Below the pieces are notes generated by a model. That model did not search any database. It saw nothing but the letters and a program-made list of their open reading frames with translations, and had not been told where the DNA came from. A stretch of 52,370 bases of DNA from Gammaproteobacteria bacterium. GTDB taxonomy: Bacteria > Pseudomonadota > Gammaproteobacteria > GCA-001735895. Positions 8,805 to 18,573 of this stretch are shown here, piece by piece. Position numbers and translations under genes: made by a program. The DNA lies in the NCBI GenBank assembly GCA_024638385.1, contig JAHEKJ010000012.1, positions 1 to 52,370 of the forward strand. The letters run 5' to 3'. Numbering within the stretch: position 1 is the first letter of the stretch; each line of letters opens with the position of its first letter.

Positions 8805-9931
8805 TGCGGCGGCCGCAGGCGCAGGATGCGTCCGCTGTCGGTGGACAGGTAGATCCAGCCCTCGGCGCCGATCGCGAGCGCGCGAATTCGCTCGCCGAGG
8901 TCCTCGAGCAGGCGTTCCTCGGCGATTGCGTGGCCGTCGGCCGACAGTTGCACCCGGTTGAGGTGGCGCAACTTGAGCGCGCCCGAGAAAAGATCGCCCT
9001 GCCAGCCGGGAAAGGCATTGCCGCGGTACAGGATCAGGCTGCCGGGCGCGATCGACGGAATATAGACCTTGCGCGGATCCTCCATGCCCGGCTTGCTGGT
9101 GCCTTCGCCGATCGCGATCGGGCCCCAGTACTCCTTGCCGTGACTGACGACCGGCCAGCCGTAGTTGCGCCCGCGCAGGACCAGGTTGATCTCGTCGCCG
9201 CCGCGCGGGCCGTGCTCGATCGACCACAAGCGCCGGCTTTCGGCATCGAACCACAGGCCCTGGGGATTGCGGTGGCCGTAGCTCCAGATCTCGGCGCGCG
9301 CGCCGGCAACGCCGATGAAGGGATTGTCGCGCGGCACGTCGCCGTCGAGTTCGAGGCGCATGATCGTGCCGATATGGTTGCCCGGATCCTGCGCCTGGTC
9401 GCGCTCGCCGCGGTCGCCGACGCCGAAAAAGACGTGGCCGCTGCCGTCGAAGGCAATGCGGCTGCCGAAATGGCGGCGATGATCGGTCGCCGAATCGGTG
9501 ACCAGCAGGTCCTGCCAGTCGACGAGGCGGGTCCCGCGCAGGCGGGCGCGCGCCAGCGCGGTCGCGGCTTCGCCGCGCGACGGCTTGCTGTAGGTGAAAT
9601 AAATCCAGCCGCCGGCGGTGAAACCGGGCGCGACGGCGACGTCGAGCAAGCCGCCCTGGCCCTCGGCGACGACGCGCGGCGCGCCGTCGATCGAGATGAC
9701 CGACAGGTCGTCGAGCCGCAGCAGCGCAACCCGTCCGCCGCGCTCGGTAAACAGCAGGCGATTGCGGTCGACGAAGGTCATGCCCCAGGGCACGCCGAGC
9801 CCGCGCGCCAGTTCCTCGACGATGAAATCGGGGTGGCCCTGCTCGATCGCGCGCGGTGTCTGCGCCGCCGACGGCGCTCCCGTGAGCAGCGACAGCGCCA
9901 GGATCAGGCCTTGCCAGACTCGGAGATTCAT
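8801..9931 (-). CDS. PQQ-dependent sugar dehydrogenase family protein
   Basis: A 376-residue six-bladed propeller of the soluble glucose/aldose sugar dehydrogenase family. It has a signal peptide (MNLRVWQGLILALSLLTGA, cleavage near SAAQ). Motifs in order are GLGVPWGMTF, TERGGRV, GQGGLLDVAVAPGF, FGVGDRGERDQAQD, YGHRNPQGLWFD, EHGPRGGDEINLV and NYGWPVVSHG. These are the usual cofactor and calcium-site segments. Product is periplasmic and would oxidise an aldose with PQQ, passing electrons to a cytochrome. No PQQ synthesis genes are in the window, and some family members use other substrates. It heads a coupled operon with the CPXCG and two-haem proteins and diverges from the SelD fusion gene. 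Confidence 0.88.
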   Translation of the reverse strand: MNLRVWQGLILALSLLTGAPSAAQTPRAIEQGHPDFIVEELARGLGVPWGMTFVDRNRLLFTERGGRVALLRLDDLSVISIDGAPRVVAEGQGGLLDVAVAPGFTAGGWIYFTYSKPSRGEAATALARARLRGTRLVDWQDLLVTDSATDHRRHFGSRIAFDGSGHVFFGVGDRGERDQAQDPGNHIGTIMRLELDGDVPRDNPFIGVAGARAEIWSYGHRNPQGLWFDAESRRLWSIEHGPRGGDEINLVLRGRNYGWPVVSHGKEYWGPIAIGEGTSKPGMEDPRKVYIPSIAPGSLILYRGNAFPGWQGDLFSGALKLRHLNRVQLSADGHAIAEERLLEDLGERIRALAIGAEGWIYLSTDSGRILRLRPPQ

Positions 9932-10015
9932 GGCTTTACAGTACAAAAGCTGCACGCATAATACCAGTGCCGATCCAATCCCCCGAAACCAGCCGCAGGA
10001 TGAGCCGACGATCCC

Positions 10016-12235
10016 ATGCGTAAATCCGAACTGCCGCCGCGTACCGACCTGATTCTGCTCGGCGGCGGTCACAGTCACCTGTTCGTGCTCGAGCGGCTCG
10101 CGATGCGGCCGCCGCCGGCGACCCGGATCACGCTGGTAACGCGCGATCTGCATACGCCCTACTCGGGCATGCTGCCGGGCTATGTCGCGGGCCACTACGC
10201 CTTCGACGACGCGCACATCGACCTGCTGCCGCTGGCGCGCCGCGCCGGCGCGCGCGTAATCCACGCCGAGGCCTGCGGGCTCGACGCCGACCGGCGCCAG
10301 CTCGCGATCGCCGGACGACCACCGCTCGGCTACGACCTGTTGTCGATCAACATCGGTTCGCGGCCGACCTTCGCCGCCGAGGTCGAGGCCGACCCGCGGC
10401 AGTTCGCGGTCAAGCCGGTGGATCGGTTCATCGAAGCCTGGCAGCGTCTCGAATGCCGGCTGCGCGACGACGCCGGCGAAATTCGCGTCGCCATCGTCGG
10501 CGCCGGCGCCGGCGGGGTCGAGCTCGCGCTTGCGCTCGATCACCGCGCGCGCCACCTCGACGGCCGCCGCGGGCAATTGCGGATCGTGCTGTGCAACGAT
10601 CGCGAGCAGATCCTGGCGTCGCACAACCCGCGGGTGCGGCGCATCTTCGAGCGCATCCTGCGCCAGCGCGGAATCGAACTGCGCCACCGGTTCCGGGCGC
10701 TCGAGTTCGGCGACGCCGAACTGCGCGACGAATCAGGCCACGCGATCGCCGCCGACGCCGTCATCTGGGTCACCCACGCGAGCCCGGCGCCGTGGCTGCG
10801 CGAGTCCGGGCTCGAACTCGACGACGCCGGATTCGTGCGCGTGGCGCCGACGCTGCAGAGCCTGTCGCATGCCGAGGTATTCGCCGCCGGCGACATTGCC
10901 GCGGTCGCCGGCTACCCGCGGCCCAAGTCGGGGGTTTTCGCCGTTCGCCAGGGTTTACCGCTGGCGCGCAACCTGCGCCGTGTTGTCGAAGGACGATCGC
11001 CGCTCGAGTTTCGCCCGCAACGCCAGTTCCTGTCGCTGATCTCGACCGGCGATCGCTATGCCGTCGCCAGCCGCGGGCGCTGGGCTTTTGCCGGGCGCTG
11101 GTGGTGGCGGCTCAAGGATCGTATCGATCGCAAGTTCGTGCGCCGCTTCGGCGAGCTGCCGCCGATGGCCGGCGACGACGAGGCCGCGCCCGACCTCGCG
11201 CCGATGCGCTGCGGCGGATGCGGCTCGAAGCTCGGCAGCGGGATTCTCGAGCCGGTGCTCACGCGCATCGCCGACGAGACCGGGCTCGATCTGCGCGGCG
11301 GCTTCGCGTATGCCGACGACGCGGCGCTGGTCAAGGTGCCCGAGGGCGCGGCGCTGATCCAGACCGTCGACCATTTCTCGAGTTTCGTCGACGACCCGTA
11401 CACCTTCGGCCGGATCGCCGCCAACCATGCACTCGGCGACCTGTACGCGATGGGGGTGCCGCCACATAGCGCGCTGGTCAGCGTCAGCGTCGCCTTCGGC
11501 GGCGAGCGCCAGCAAGCCGACGACCTCTACCTGTTGCTGTCGGGCATCGTCGCCACCCTGCGCGCCAACGAGACCCGTTTGCTCGGCGGTCACAGCGGCG
11601 AAGCCGCGCAGATGAGCTGCGGGCTCAGCGTCAACGGTTTCGCCGAACCGCTCATGCTGTGGCGCAAGAGCGGGCTCGAGCCTGGCGACGCGCTGTTGCT
11701 GACGAAACCGCTCGGCAGCGGCATGCTGTTCGCCGCCGATATGCGCGGGCGCGCACGCGGCGACTGGATCGATCGCGCGCTTGCGAGCATGTTGCAGGGA
11801 AATCGCGAGGCGATGCGTCGGTTGCGCCGCTTCGACGTGCGCGCCTGTACCGACGTGACCGGCTTCGGGCTCGCCGGGCATCTGTTCGAGATGGCGCGAG
11901 CGTCGGGGGTGGCCGCCGAGGTCGTGTTGCCGGCGCTGCCGTTGCTCGCCGGCGCGGCGGAACTTGCGGCCACCGGCCTCGTCAGCTCGTTGCAGCCGCA
12001 AAACCTGCGCCTGCGTCACCAGATCGACGATCCGGCCGGACTGGCCGCGGATCCCCGCTATCCGCTGCTGTTCGATCCGCAGACCGCGGGCGGATTGCTG
12101 GCCGGCGTGCCGGCCGCGCAGGCCGCCGAAGCCGTCGCCACGCTGCGCGCCGCGGGCTTTACGCAAGCGACGGTGGTCGCGCGCGCGGTCGCCGCCGAGT
12201 CGCCGGACTGGTCGCTGCGGCTGGTCAGCGCCTGA
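10016..12235 (+). CDS. selD: NDH-like flavoprotein fused to selenide water dikinase
   Basis: A 739-residue two-domain protein. Residues 1-380 are a pyridine nucleotide-disulfide oxidoreductase of the NDH-2 type: FAD site LILLGGGHSHL, NAD site VAIVGAGAGGVELA, and FAAGDIAAV. Residues 395-739 are SelD, which makes selenophosphate from selenide and ATP for selenocysteine or 2-selenouridine synthesis. The catalytic loop is CGGCGSKLG: the essential cysteine and lysine are kept, while the second cysteine of the usual C-G-C-K is serine. YADDAALV, GGHSGEAAQM and TGFGLAGHL follow. Such fusions are known. The flavoprotein may supply reduced selenium (inference). It overlaps the convergent MTHFR gene by 11 bp. 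No Sec-containing ORF was found here. Confidence 0.93.
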   Translation: MRKSELPPRTDLILLGGGHSHLFVLERLAMRPPPATRITLVTRDLHTPYSGMLPGYVAGHYAFDDAHIDLLPLARRAGARVIHAEACGLDADRRQLAIAGRPPLGYDLLSINIGSRPTFAAEVEADPRQFAVKPVDRFIEAWQRLECRLRDDAGEIRVAIVGAGAGGVELALALDHRARHLDGRRGQLRIVLCNDREQILASHNPRVRRIFERILRQRGIELRHRFRALEFGDAELRDESGHAIAADAVIWVTHASPAPWLRESGLELDDAGFVRVAPTLQSLSHAEVFAAGDIAAVAGYPRPKSGVFAVRQGLPLARNLRRVVEGRSPLEFRPQRQFLSLISTGDRYAVASRGRWAFAGRWWWRLKDRIDRKFVRRFGELPPMAGDDEAAPDLAPMRCGGCGSKLGSGILEPVLTRIADETGLDLRGGFAYADDAALVKVPEGAALIQTVDHFSSFVDDPYTFGRIAANHALGDLYAMGVPPHSALVSVSVAFGGERQQADDLYLLLSGIVATLRANETRLLGGHSGEAAQMSCGLSVNGFAEPLMLWRKSGLEPGDALLLTKPLGSGMLFAADMRGRARGDWIDRALASMLQGNREAMRRLRRFDVRACTDVTGFGLAGHLFEMARASGVAAEVVLPALPLLAGAAELAATGLVSSLQPQNLRLRHQIDDPAGLAADPRYPLLFDPQTAGGLLAGVPAAQAAEAVATLRAAGFTQATVVARAVAAESPDWSLRLVSA

Positions 12236-13145
12236 GCGCCAGCAGGCCCGATTCCTCGATCACTTGGGCGCAGGCCGCCTCCTGGTGCGGCGCCATCAGG
12301 TGCACGCCCGCGCAACCCTCGATCTCGGCGTACTGCTGGACCAGTTCGGCGCAGATCCTGCGGCCCTCGGCCTTCTGGTCGCGGGCGCCGTCGAGGCGCG
12401 CGATGACCGCGTCCGGGACGTGTACACCGAACAGGTTGTCATTCATCCAGCGCGCCGAACGCGCCGACGCGAGCGGGCCGATACCGATCAGGAAGTGCGC
12501 CCGCCCGGTGAAACCGCCGTCGACCAGGGCCTGGCAGTAGCTTCGAACCTTGTCGGGTTCGAAGCAGTACTGGGTCTGGAAAAACTGCGCGCCGTTGTCG
12601 ATCTTGGCCTCGAGGCGCGCGGCCGGAAAGCCGGCCCCGTTTTCGGCGACGATCTCGGCGGCGCCGAGAAACAGCGCCGGCCGCGGCTCGATTTCGCGTC
12701 CCGACGGGTAGCGCCCGAGGTCGCGCATGTCGCGCAGTTGCCGCATCAGCTGGCCGCTGTCGATCTCGAAGACCTCGGCGGCGTCGGGCTGATCGCCGGC
12801 GCTCATCTTGTCGCCGGTCAGGCACAGGAAATTGTGGATGCCGAGCGCGGCGGCGCCGAGCGCATCGCCCTGTAGCGCGAGCCGGTTGCGGTCGCGAGTC
12901 GTCATCTGCAGCACCGGTTCGATGCCGTCGCGGACCATGATCGCGGCCGTGGCCAGCGCCGACATGTGCACCCGGGCGCTGGCGCCATCGGTGACGTTGA
13001 CCGCGTCGGCGAGTCCCTTGAGACAGGTAACGCGCTCGAGCACGATCGCCGGCGAAGCGGCGTCGGGCGGCGAAGTCTCGGCGGTCAGCGCGAACTGGCC
13101 GGCAGCGAGCACCTCGGCGAGTTTGCTCGGCGGCGGGTCGTTCAT
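12225..13145 (-). CDS. Methylenetetrahydrofolate reductase family protein
   Basis: A 306-residue TIM-barrel flavoprotein of the MTHFR family, reducing 5,10-methylene-THF to 5-methyl-THF for methionine synthesis. Visible segments are LTAETSPPDA with the glutamate expected at the folate site, ADAVNVTDGASARVHMS, MTTRDRNRLALQGD, FLCLTGDKM, and FQTQYCFEPDKV. The sequence differs from E. coli MetF and is nearer the shorter single-domain reductases, so I leave the symbol blank. The ATG at 13145 lies 23 bp after the DAHP synthase stop, in a probable two-gene operon. Confidence 0.85.
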   Translation of the reverse strand: MNDPPPSKLAEVLAAGQFALTAETSPPDAASPAIVLERVTCLKGLADAVNVTDGASARVHMSALATAAIMVRDGIEPVLQMTTRDRNRLALQGDALGAAALGIHNFLCLTGDKMSAGDQPDAAEVFEIDSGQLMRQLRDMRDLGRYPSGREIEPRPALFLGAAEIVAENGAGFPAARLEAKIDNGAQFFQTQYCFEPDKVRSYCQALVDGGFTGRAHFLIGIGPLASARSARWMNDNLFGVHVPDAVIARLDGARDQKAEGRRICAELVQQYAEIEGCAGVHLMAPHQEAACAQVIEESGLLALRR

Positions 13146-13168
13146 GGGCGATTCCGCATTCGGTCGGG

Positions 13169-14536
13169 CTAGTCTGCTTTCGCCGCGGGCCGCGCATCGC
13201 GCAGCGCATCGGCGATCAGATAGGCCAGTTCGAGCACCTGGTCGGCGTTGAGACGCGGATCGCAACTCGTCAGGTAGCGCGTCGCGAGGTCCGAGTCGGA
13301 AATGCGATAGGCGCCGCCGGTGCATTCGGTCACGTGCTCGCCGGTCATCTCGAGATGAATGCCGCCGGGGTAGCTGCCCTCGGCGCGGTGCACGGCGAAA
13401 AATGCGCGCAGCTCGCGCAGGATGTCGTCGAACTGGCGGGTCTTGAATCCGGTAGAGGATTTGACCGTATTGCCATGCATCGGGTCGCAGGACCAGACGA
13501 CCTCGGCGCCGGCGGCCGCGACCGACCGCACCAGGCCGGGCAGGACCGCGTCGAGCCGGTCGGCGCCGAGGCGCGTGATCAGCGTCAGGCGGCCGGGCTC
13601 GTTGGCCGGGTTCAGCGCCTCGATCAGGCGCAACAGTTCGTCGGCCGCGACGCCCGGGCCGATCTTGACGCCTACCGGATTTTCGATTTGCCGGAAAAAC
13701 TCGACGTGGGCATGATCGAGCTGGCGCGTGCGTTCGCCGATCCAGACGAAATGCGCCGAGCAGTTGTAACGCTTGCCGGTAAACGAATCGATGCGCGTCA
13801 GGGCTTCCTCGTAGTTCAGCAGCAGGGCCTCGTGCGACGTGAACAGCTGGGTCTCGCGAATCGTCGGCGCGGTCTGCGAATTGATGCCGCAGACTTCCAT
13901 GAACTCGAGCGCGTCGGCGATGCGTTCCGACATTTCCTGGTAGCGCTCGCGCGCGGGATTGGCCTCGACGAAGCTCAGGTTCCAGCGGTGCACCTGGTGC
14001 AGGTCGGCGAGTCCGCCCTGGGCGAAAGCACGCAGCAGGTTCAGCGTCGAGGCGCTCTGGTGGTATGCCTTGAGCATGCGCTCGGGGTCGGGCGCGCGCG
14101 CATGCGCCTCGGCGTCCGCCGCGTTGATGATGTCGCCGCGGAAACTCGGCAGCGTCTCGCCGTCGATCTCTTCGAAATCCGCCGAGCGCGGCTTGGCGAA
14201 CTGGCCGGCCATGCGCGCGATCTTGGTCACGGGCCGGCGCCCGGCGAAGGTCAGCACGATCGCCATCTGCAGCAGGACCTTGAAGGTATCGCGGATCTTG
14301 TCGGCGCTGAACTCGCTGAAGGATTCGGCGCAGTCGCCACCCTGCAGCAGAAAACCGTCGCCTCGCGCCACCTGCGCGAGCTGGTCCTTGAGGTCGCGGA
14401 TTTCCTGGGCGAAAACGAGCGGCGGTAACGCGCGCAACTGTGCCTCGACCGCGTCGAGGCGCTCGGCATCGGAATACGAGGGCTGCTGCGCGATCGGTAA
14501 ATGGCGCCAGCTCGACAGCGGAGAATCTTCGGACAT
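13169..14536 (-). CDS. Class II DAHP synthase
   Basis: First enzyme of the shikimate pathway: condenses phosphoenolpyruvate and erythrose 4-phosphate to DAHP. The 455-residue product is the plant/mycobacterial class II type, shown by [44 protein letters not shown]-like (here [14 protein letters not shown]), [10 protein letters not shown] and [15 protein letters not shown]. The metal ligands (Cys, His, Glu, Asp) are in these motifs. The frame extends upstream to 14719, but [14 protein letters not shown] at 14536 matches family starts. Its 5' region is shared with the divergent livK, and no clear ribosome site was seen. Feedback control by aromatic amino acids is known in this class but cannot be judged here. 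Confidence 0.95.
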   Translation of the reverse strand: MSEDSPLSSWRHLPIAQQPSYSDAERLDAVEAQLRALPPLVFAQEIRDLKDQLAQVARGDGFLLQGGDCAESFSEFSADKIRDTFKVLLQMAIVLTFAGRRPVTKIARMAGQFAKPRSADFEEIDGETLPSFRGDIINAADAEAHARAPDPERMLKAYHQSASTLNLLRAFAQGGLADLHQVHRWNLSFVEANPARERYQEMSERIADALEFMEVCGINSQTAPTIRETQLFTSHEALLLNYEEALTRIDSFTGKRYNCSAHFVWIGERTRQLDHAHVEFFRQIENPVGVKIGPGVAADELLRLIEALNPANEPGRLTLITRLGADRLDAVLPGLVRSVAAAGAEVVWSCDPMHGNTVKSSTGFKTRQFDDILRELRAFFAVHRAEGSYPGGIHLEMTGEHVTECTGGAYRISDSDLATRYLTSCDPRLNADQVLELAYLIADALRDARPAAKAD

Positions 14537-14718
14537 TTCGGGAGCGCGGACCTCTGCCGCAAAATTGTGCAAAATGCCTGAAAACGCCGGGAAACGCCAG
14601 TAAAAACAATCGCGTCGTGCGTGCGCGCCTTGTGCACCCGCGGGTAAACAGTGATAAGATTGCGCGCGGCAAATCCATATCGGATCACAAGCAAAACAAT
14701 ATCTTGAGAGACTGACCA

Positions 14719-15897
14719 ATGAAAAAATGGCTTATTGCGTCGACCCTGTTGGCCCTGTCCGCCCCGCTGGCGGCCGAGGACATCAAGGTCGGCATCATCC
14801 TGGGCTTTACCGGACCGATTGAATCGCTGACGCCGGGCATGGCTGCCGGCGCCGACCTGGCGCTCGACGAGGCGTCGAACTCGGGCAGCCTGCTGGACGG
14901 CAAGACCGTCGTCGGCGTGCGCGGCGATTCGACCTGCATCGACGCCGCCGCCGCGACCGCCGCGGCCGAACGCCTGATCACGTCGGACGGCGTGGCGGCG
15001 ATCATGGGCGCCGATTGCTCCGGCGTAACCACCGCGATCGCCAACAACGTCGCGGTTCCCAACGGCGTCGTCATGGTATCGCCGTCGGCGACCTCGCCGG
15101 CGCTGTCGACGATCGACGACAAGGGCCTGTTTTTCCGCACCGCGCCGTCGGATGCCCGCCAGGGACAGGTGCTGGCGGCGATTCTGAAAAGTCGCGGCAT
15201 CGACGAGGTCGCGGTGACCTATACCAACAACGACTACGGCAAGGGCCTGGCCGAATCCTTCGGCCGGGCGTTCCGCGACGTCGGCGGCCGGATCTCGATC
15301 AGCGCCGCCCACGAGGACGGCAAGGCCGACTACTCCGCCGAGGTCGGCGCGCTGTCGGCTTCCGGTTCGCGCATGCTCGCGGTCTTCGGCTATGTCGACC
15401 AGGGCGGGCGCGGCATCATCCAGGCGTCGGTCGATGCCGATGCCTTCGACAACTTCGTCATGGCCGACGGCATGGTTGGCGAATCGCTGATCGCCGCGAT
15501 CGGCGCGGACCTCGACGGCGCGATCGCGACCCTTCCGGGCGGCGCCGAGGGCGCCGATGCGTTTCTCGAGTACGCCAAGTCGCACGGTATCGCCGGCGAC
15601 GGACCGTTCGTGCCGGAATCCTACGACGCGGCGGCGCTGATCGTGCTCGCGATGCAGGCTGCCGGTTCGGCCGACCGTGCGGCGATCCAGTCGAAGATGA
15701 TGATGGTCGCCAATGCCCCCGGCGCGAAAATCGGCCCCGGCGAAATCGGCAAGGCGCTAAAGATCATCGCCGCCGGCGGCGAGGTCGATTACCAGGGCGC
15801 AACCAACGTCGAGTTCAACGAGGTCGGCGAGGTCTTCGGCACCTACAAGGAGCTCGAAATCGGCAGCGGCAAGTTCAACACCGTCAAGATTCACTAG
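14719..15897 (+). CDS. livK: Branched-chain amino acid ABC transporter substrate-binding protein
   Basis: A 392-residue periplasmic binding protein of the Leu/Ile/Val (type I fold) group. Signal peptide [20 protein letters not shown] is cleaved near residue 19. The mature start [21 protein letters not shown] is the classic first lobe. [21 protein letters not shown] and [14 protein letters not shown] are the second-lobe contacts. It would deliver ligand to the LivHMGF permease encoded convergently 1.3 kb away. The gene has its own upstream region (14537-14718) with a TAAGAT-like -10, and its own strong terminator, so it can be made in excess over the permease. The ligand could be another amino acid or amide. 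Confidence 0.92.
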   Translation: MKKWLIASTLLALSAPLAAEDIKVGIILGFTGPIESLTPGMAAGADLALDEASNSGSLLDGKTVVGVRGDSTCIDAAAATAAAERLITSDGVAAIMGADCSGVTTAIANNVAVPNGVVMVSPSATSPALSTIDDKGLFFRTAPSDARQGQVLAAILKSRGIDEVAVTYTNNDYGKGLAESFGRAFRDVGGRISISAAHEDGKADYSAEVGALSASGSRMLAVFGYVDQGGRGIIQASVDADAFDNFVMADGMVGESLIAAIGADLDGAIATLPGGAEGADAFLEYAKSHGIAGDGPFVPESYDAAALIVLAMQAAGSADRAAIQSKMMMVANAPGAKIGPGEIGKALKIIAAGGEVDYQGATNVEFNEVGEVFGTYKELEIGSGKFNTVKIH

Positions 15898-15913
15898 CCT
15901 GTACTGCCCGAGG

Positions 15914-15946
15914 AAACCCGCCCCCGGCAACGGGAGCGGGTTTTTT
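15914..15946 (+). terminator. Rho-independent terminator of livK
   Basis: The arms AAACCCGC and GCGGGTTT (8 bp), one C/A mismatch, then CCCG/CGGG close on a GCAA loop, a GNRA tetraloop, followed by TTTTTT (the first Ts pair with the arm). It begins 17 bp after the livK stop. This is the clearest intrinsic terminator in the window. Confidence 0.92.
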
Positions 15947-16032
15947 GTGCGCGGGCTCAAGTTTTTGGCGGTGTCGGCCGATAGTTTCGGCGAAGGATGA
16001 GCGGAGCCGTTCATCCACCACGAAGGTGCTCC

Positions 16033-17190
16033 ATGCCGGCCGCGACTGTCGAAATCGACCAGCAAGAACTGGCGCGGCGCGCGCACGCCGATCTGGCGAA
16101 ACGCGCGCGCGGCGGCATTTTCATATATCTCGTCGCCTGGCTCATTCTGACGTTACCGACGCAGGTCCACGCGACCGAACCCGATTTTTTCTATCTGAAC
16201 ACGGCGATCCTGGCGTTGATCATGCTGTCGCGGCTCGCGCATTTCTTCGCCGACAAGTTCAACCCGTCGCTGCCGGTATCGCTGCGTCGCACCTGGCTGG
16301 TGACGACGATCCTGACCGGCGCGCTGCACTGGGGCCTGATGTGTTTCTGGATCCTGACCCACGACGGATTCAGGCACATCGAGTTCTACCTGATCGCGTC
16401 GGCCGCGGTGCTCGGCATCGCCGGTACCGCGGCGCTCAGCATCGCGCGCGAGATCCGTATCCTGTTTCCGTTGTTCATGCTCATGCCGACGACGATCGCG
16501 TATCTCTATCGGCATGAATCCGACGACTGGATCCTCGCGTCGATGGTCGTGCTGGCGTTGGTCTACGTCATCGGTACCGCGCGCACCACCGGACGCGACT
16601 ACTGGCAATCGATCGAGAACGAATTGCTCGCCGCGCAGCGTGCGATCGAGATGGAGAAACTCAGCATCACCGATCAGCTGACACAGCTCAACAACCGTTC
16701 GTTCTTCGATCTGCGCTTTAGCGAGGAGTGGAGCCGCGGTTGCCGCCAGGGCTCGACGCTGAGTTTGCTGATGGTCGATCTCGACCGCTTCAAGCGATTG
16801 AACGACACCTACGGGCATGTCTTCGGCGACGTTTGTCTGCAACGGGTCGCCGAGGTGTTGCGACGCGAAGTCAAGCGCGAGTCCGATCTGGTCGCTCGCT
16901 ACGGGGGCGAGGAGTTCGTCGTTCTGCTGCCGGATACCGATGCCGCCGGCGCCCGTCGGGTCGGCGAAATCCTGCGCCAGGCGATCGACTGTATCGACAT
17001 CGAGCATGGCGACGAGATTATCCGGCTGACCGCGTCCGTAGGCGGCGCCAGCTGCAGACCGGAACGCACGACCGCCGCCGCGGCGCTGCTCAAGCGGGCC
17101 GACGATGCGCTCTACCGGGCCAAGGCTGCCGGCCGCAATCGCTACGAGGCGGCCACCGAACCCGAGATTCGCGAAGCGCAGGCGGGCTGA
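16033..17190 (+). CDS. Membrane-bound diguanylate cyclase
   Basis: A 385-residue protein that should make cyclic di-GMP from two GTP at the inner membrane. Residues 25-200 hold about five or six hydrophobic segments forming an unnamed membrane sensor domain. A short linker (SIENELLAAQRAIEMEKLS) leads to a GGDEF domain with the start signature DQLTQLNNRSFFD and active site RYGGEEF. An RESD, five residues before GGEEF, fits the RxxD product-inhibition site, so feedback control by c-di-GMP is likely. ATG 16033 is preceded by AAGG at a good distance; the ATG at 15997 is less likely. It sits between livK and the convergent livM, with 12 bp to the latter. Confidence 0.93.
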   Translation: MPAATVEIDQQELARRAHADLAKRARGGIFIYLVAWLILTLPTQVHATEPDFFYLNTAILALIMLSRLAHFFADKFNPSLPVSLRRTWLVTTILTGALHWGLMCFWILTHDGFRHIEFYLIASAAVLGIAGTAALSIAREIRILFPLFMLMPTTIAYLYRHESDDWILASMVVLALVYVIGTARTTGRDYWQSIENELLAAQRAIEMEKLSITDQLTQLNNRSFFDLRFSEEWSRGCRQGSTLSLLMVDLDRFKRLNDTYGHVFGDVCLQRVAEVLRREVKRESDLVARYGGEEFVVLLPDTDAAGARRVGEILRQAIDCIDIEHGDEIIRLTASVGGASCRPERTTAAAALLKRADDALYRAKAAGRNRYEAATEPEIREAQAG

Positions 17191-17202
17191 GCGCAGATCG
17201 AA

Positions 17203-18573
17203 TCAGGCGTGCTTGCGCACCACCTCCGGCAGCAGGCCGCCCGGCGCGAAGCGCAGCACCAGCAATAACACCAGCCCCATGAAGAACAGCCGCATGTGCT
17301 GCGCGTTTTCGATCAGGTGCAGCCGCAATGGATGGTCGGCGCCGAGCCAGCCGGTGCCGACCTGCATCAGCCACACGCCGACCGGTTCGGCCTCGATCCA
17401 GACCAGCCAGATCAGGAATCCGCCGAGCACCGAGCCCATGTTGTTGCCCGAGCCGCCGACGATGACCATGACCCAGATCAGGAAGGTGTAACGCAGCGGC
17501 TGGTACGAGGTCGGGGTGAACTGGCCGTCGAGCGTCGTCAGCATCGCGCCGGCGACACCGATCACCGCCGAGCCGATGACGAAGATCTGCAAATGGCGCC
17601 GGGTCACGTCCTTGCCCATGGCCTCGGCCGCGGTCTCGTTGTCGCGGATCGCGCGCATCATGCGGCCCCAGGGCGACGCCAGCGCCCTGACGCTGAGCCA
17701 CAGGATCAGCGCCAGCACCAGCGTGAACAGGCCGGCGTAACACAGTTTGACGAAAATGCTCGAGCCGTCGATGACGAATTGCCGCAGCAGGTCCCCGCGT
17801 TCGGCCGCCTCGGCGAAGGCGAGGCGGTCGTCGTGCCACCACGCGATCAGGTCGATGAACCACGCCGTTTCCTGCAGGTTGACCTCGTAGGGCACCGGGC
17901 GCGACAGGCCGGTGACGTTCTTGACGCCGCGCGTCAGCCAGTCCTCGTTCTTCAGCACCGCGAGAATGATTTCGGCGATGCCGAGCGTCGCGATCGCGAG
18001 GTAGTCGGCGCGCAGGCCGAGCGCGACCTTGCCGATGCACCAGGCGATCCCGGCCGCGACCACGCCGCCGAAGGCCCACGAGAATATGATCGGCAAACCC
18101 ATGCCGCCGAGGTAGCCGGTCTTGGCCGGGTTGACCGCCTCGATCGCCGCGACCGCCGGATCGAGGAAATAGCGGGTCGCGAGCAGGCCGGTGACGAGAA
18201 TCGCGCCGAGCGCGAGCGTCCGGTGGCGCCCGCGGCCGAGTCGCCGGTAGCAAAAGATGGCCGCCGCGAGCATCAGGCCGAAAGCGATGGCGGCGGGCAG
18301 CAGCCGGGTCCCGCCCGACTGCCAGGCCTCGACGATCGGCGGTTGCGAAACCAGCACCGCGGCGACGCCGCCGAGCGCGGCGAAGCCCATGACGCCGACG
18401 TTTAGCAGGCCGGCGTAACCCCATTGCATGTTGACGCCGAGCGCCATCACCGCTGAGATCAGGCACAGGTTCATGATCGCCAGCGCGACGTTCCACGACT
18501 GGGCGAATCCGATGATGACGAGCAGCAGCGCGACCACGCCGAAGGCGAGGGCGGTTCTTTGCGAATGCGTCAT
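17203..18573 (-). CDS. livM: Branched-chain amino acid ABC transporter permease LivM
   Basis: A 456-residue inner-membrane permease with about ten hydrophobic segments. It pairs with LivH to form the channel. Family marks are MQWGYAGLLNVGVMGF and ADYLAIATLGIAEIILAVL, and the cytoplasmic coupling loop contains GRMMRAIRDNETAAEAMGKD, which contacts the ATPases. It is longer than typical LivM (about 320-420 residues), with an extra loop of roughly 60 residues around ETAWFIDLIAWWHDDRLAFA. The start overlaps the livH stop (ATGA at 18570-18573). It is the last gene of the pcm-livGFHM run. Confidence 0.93.
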   Translation of the reverse strand: MTHSQRTALAFGVVALLLVIIGFAQSWNVALAIMNLCLISAVMALGVNMQWGYAGLLNVGVMGFAALGGVAAVLVSQPPIVEAWQSGGTRLLPAAIAFGLMLAAAIFCYRRLGRGRHRTLALGAILVTGLLATRYFLDPAVAAIEAVNPAKTGYLGGMGLPIIFSWAFGGVVAAGIAWCIGKVALGLRADYLAIATLGIAEIILAVLKNEDWLTRGVKNVTGLSRPVPYEVNLQETAWFIDLIAWWHDDRLAFAEAAERGDLLRQFVIDGSSIFVKLCYAGLFTLVLALILWLSVRALASPWGRMMRAIRDNETAAEAMGKDVTRRHLQIFVIGSAVIGVAGAMLTTLDGQFTPTSYQPLRYTFLIWVMVIVGGSGNNMGSVLGGFLIWLVWIEAEPVGVWLMQVGTGWLGADHPLRLHLIENAQHMRLFFMGLVLLLVLRFAPGGLLPEVVRKHA

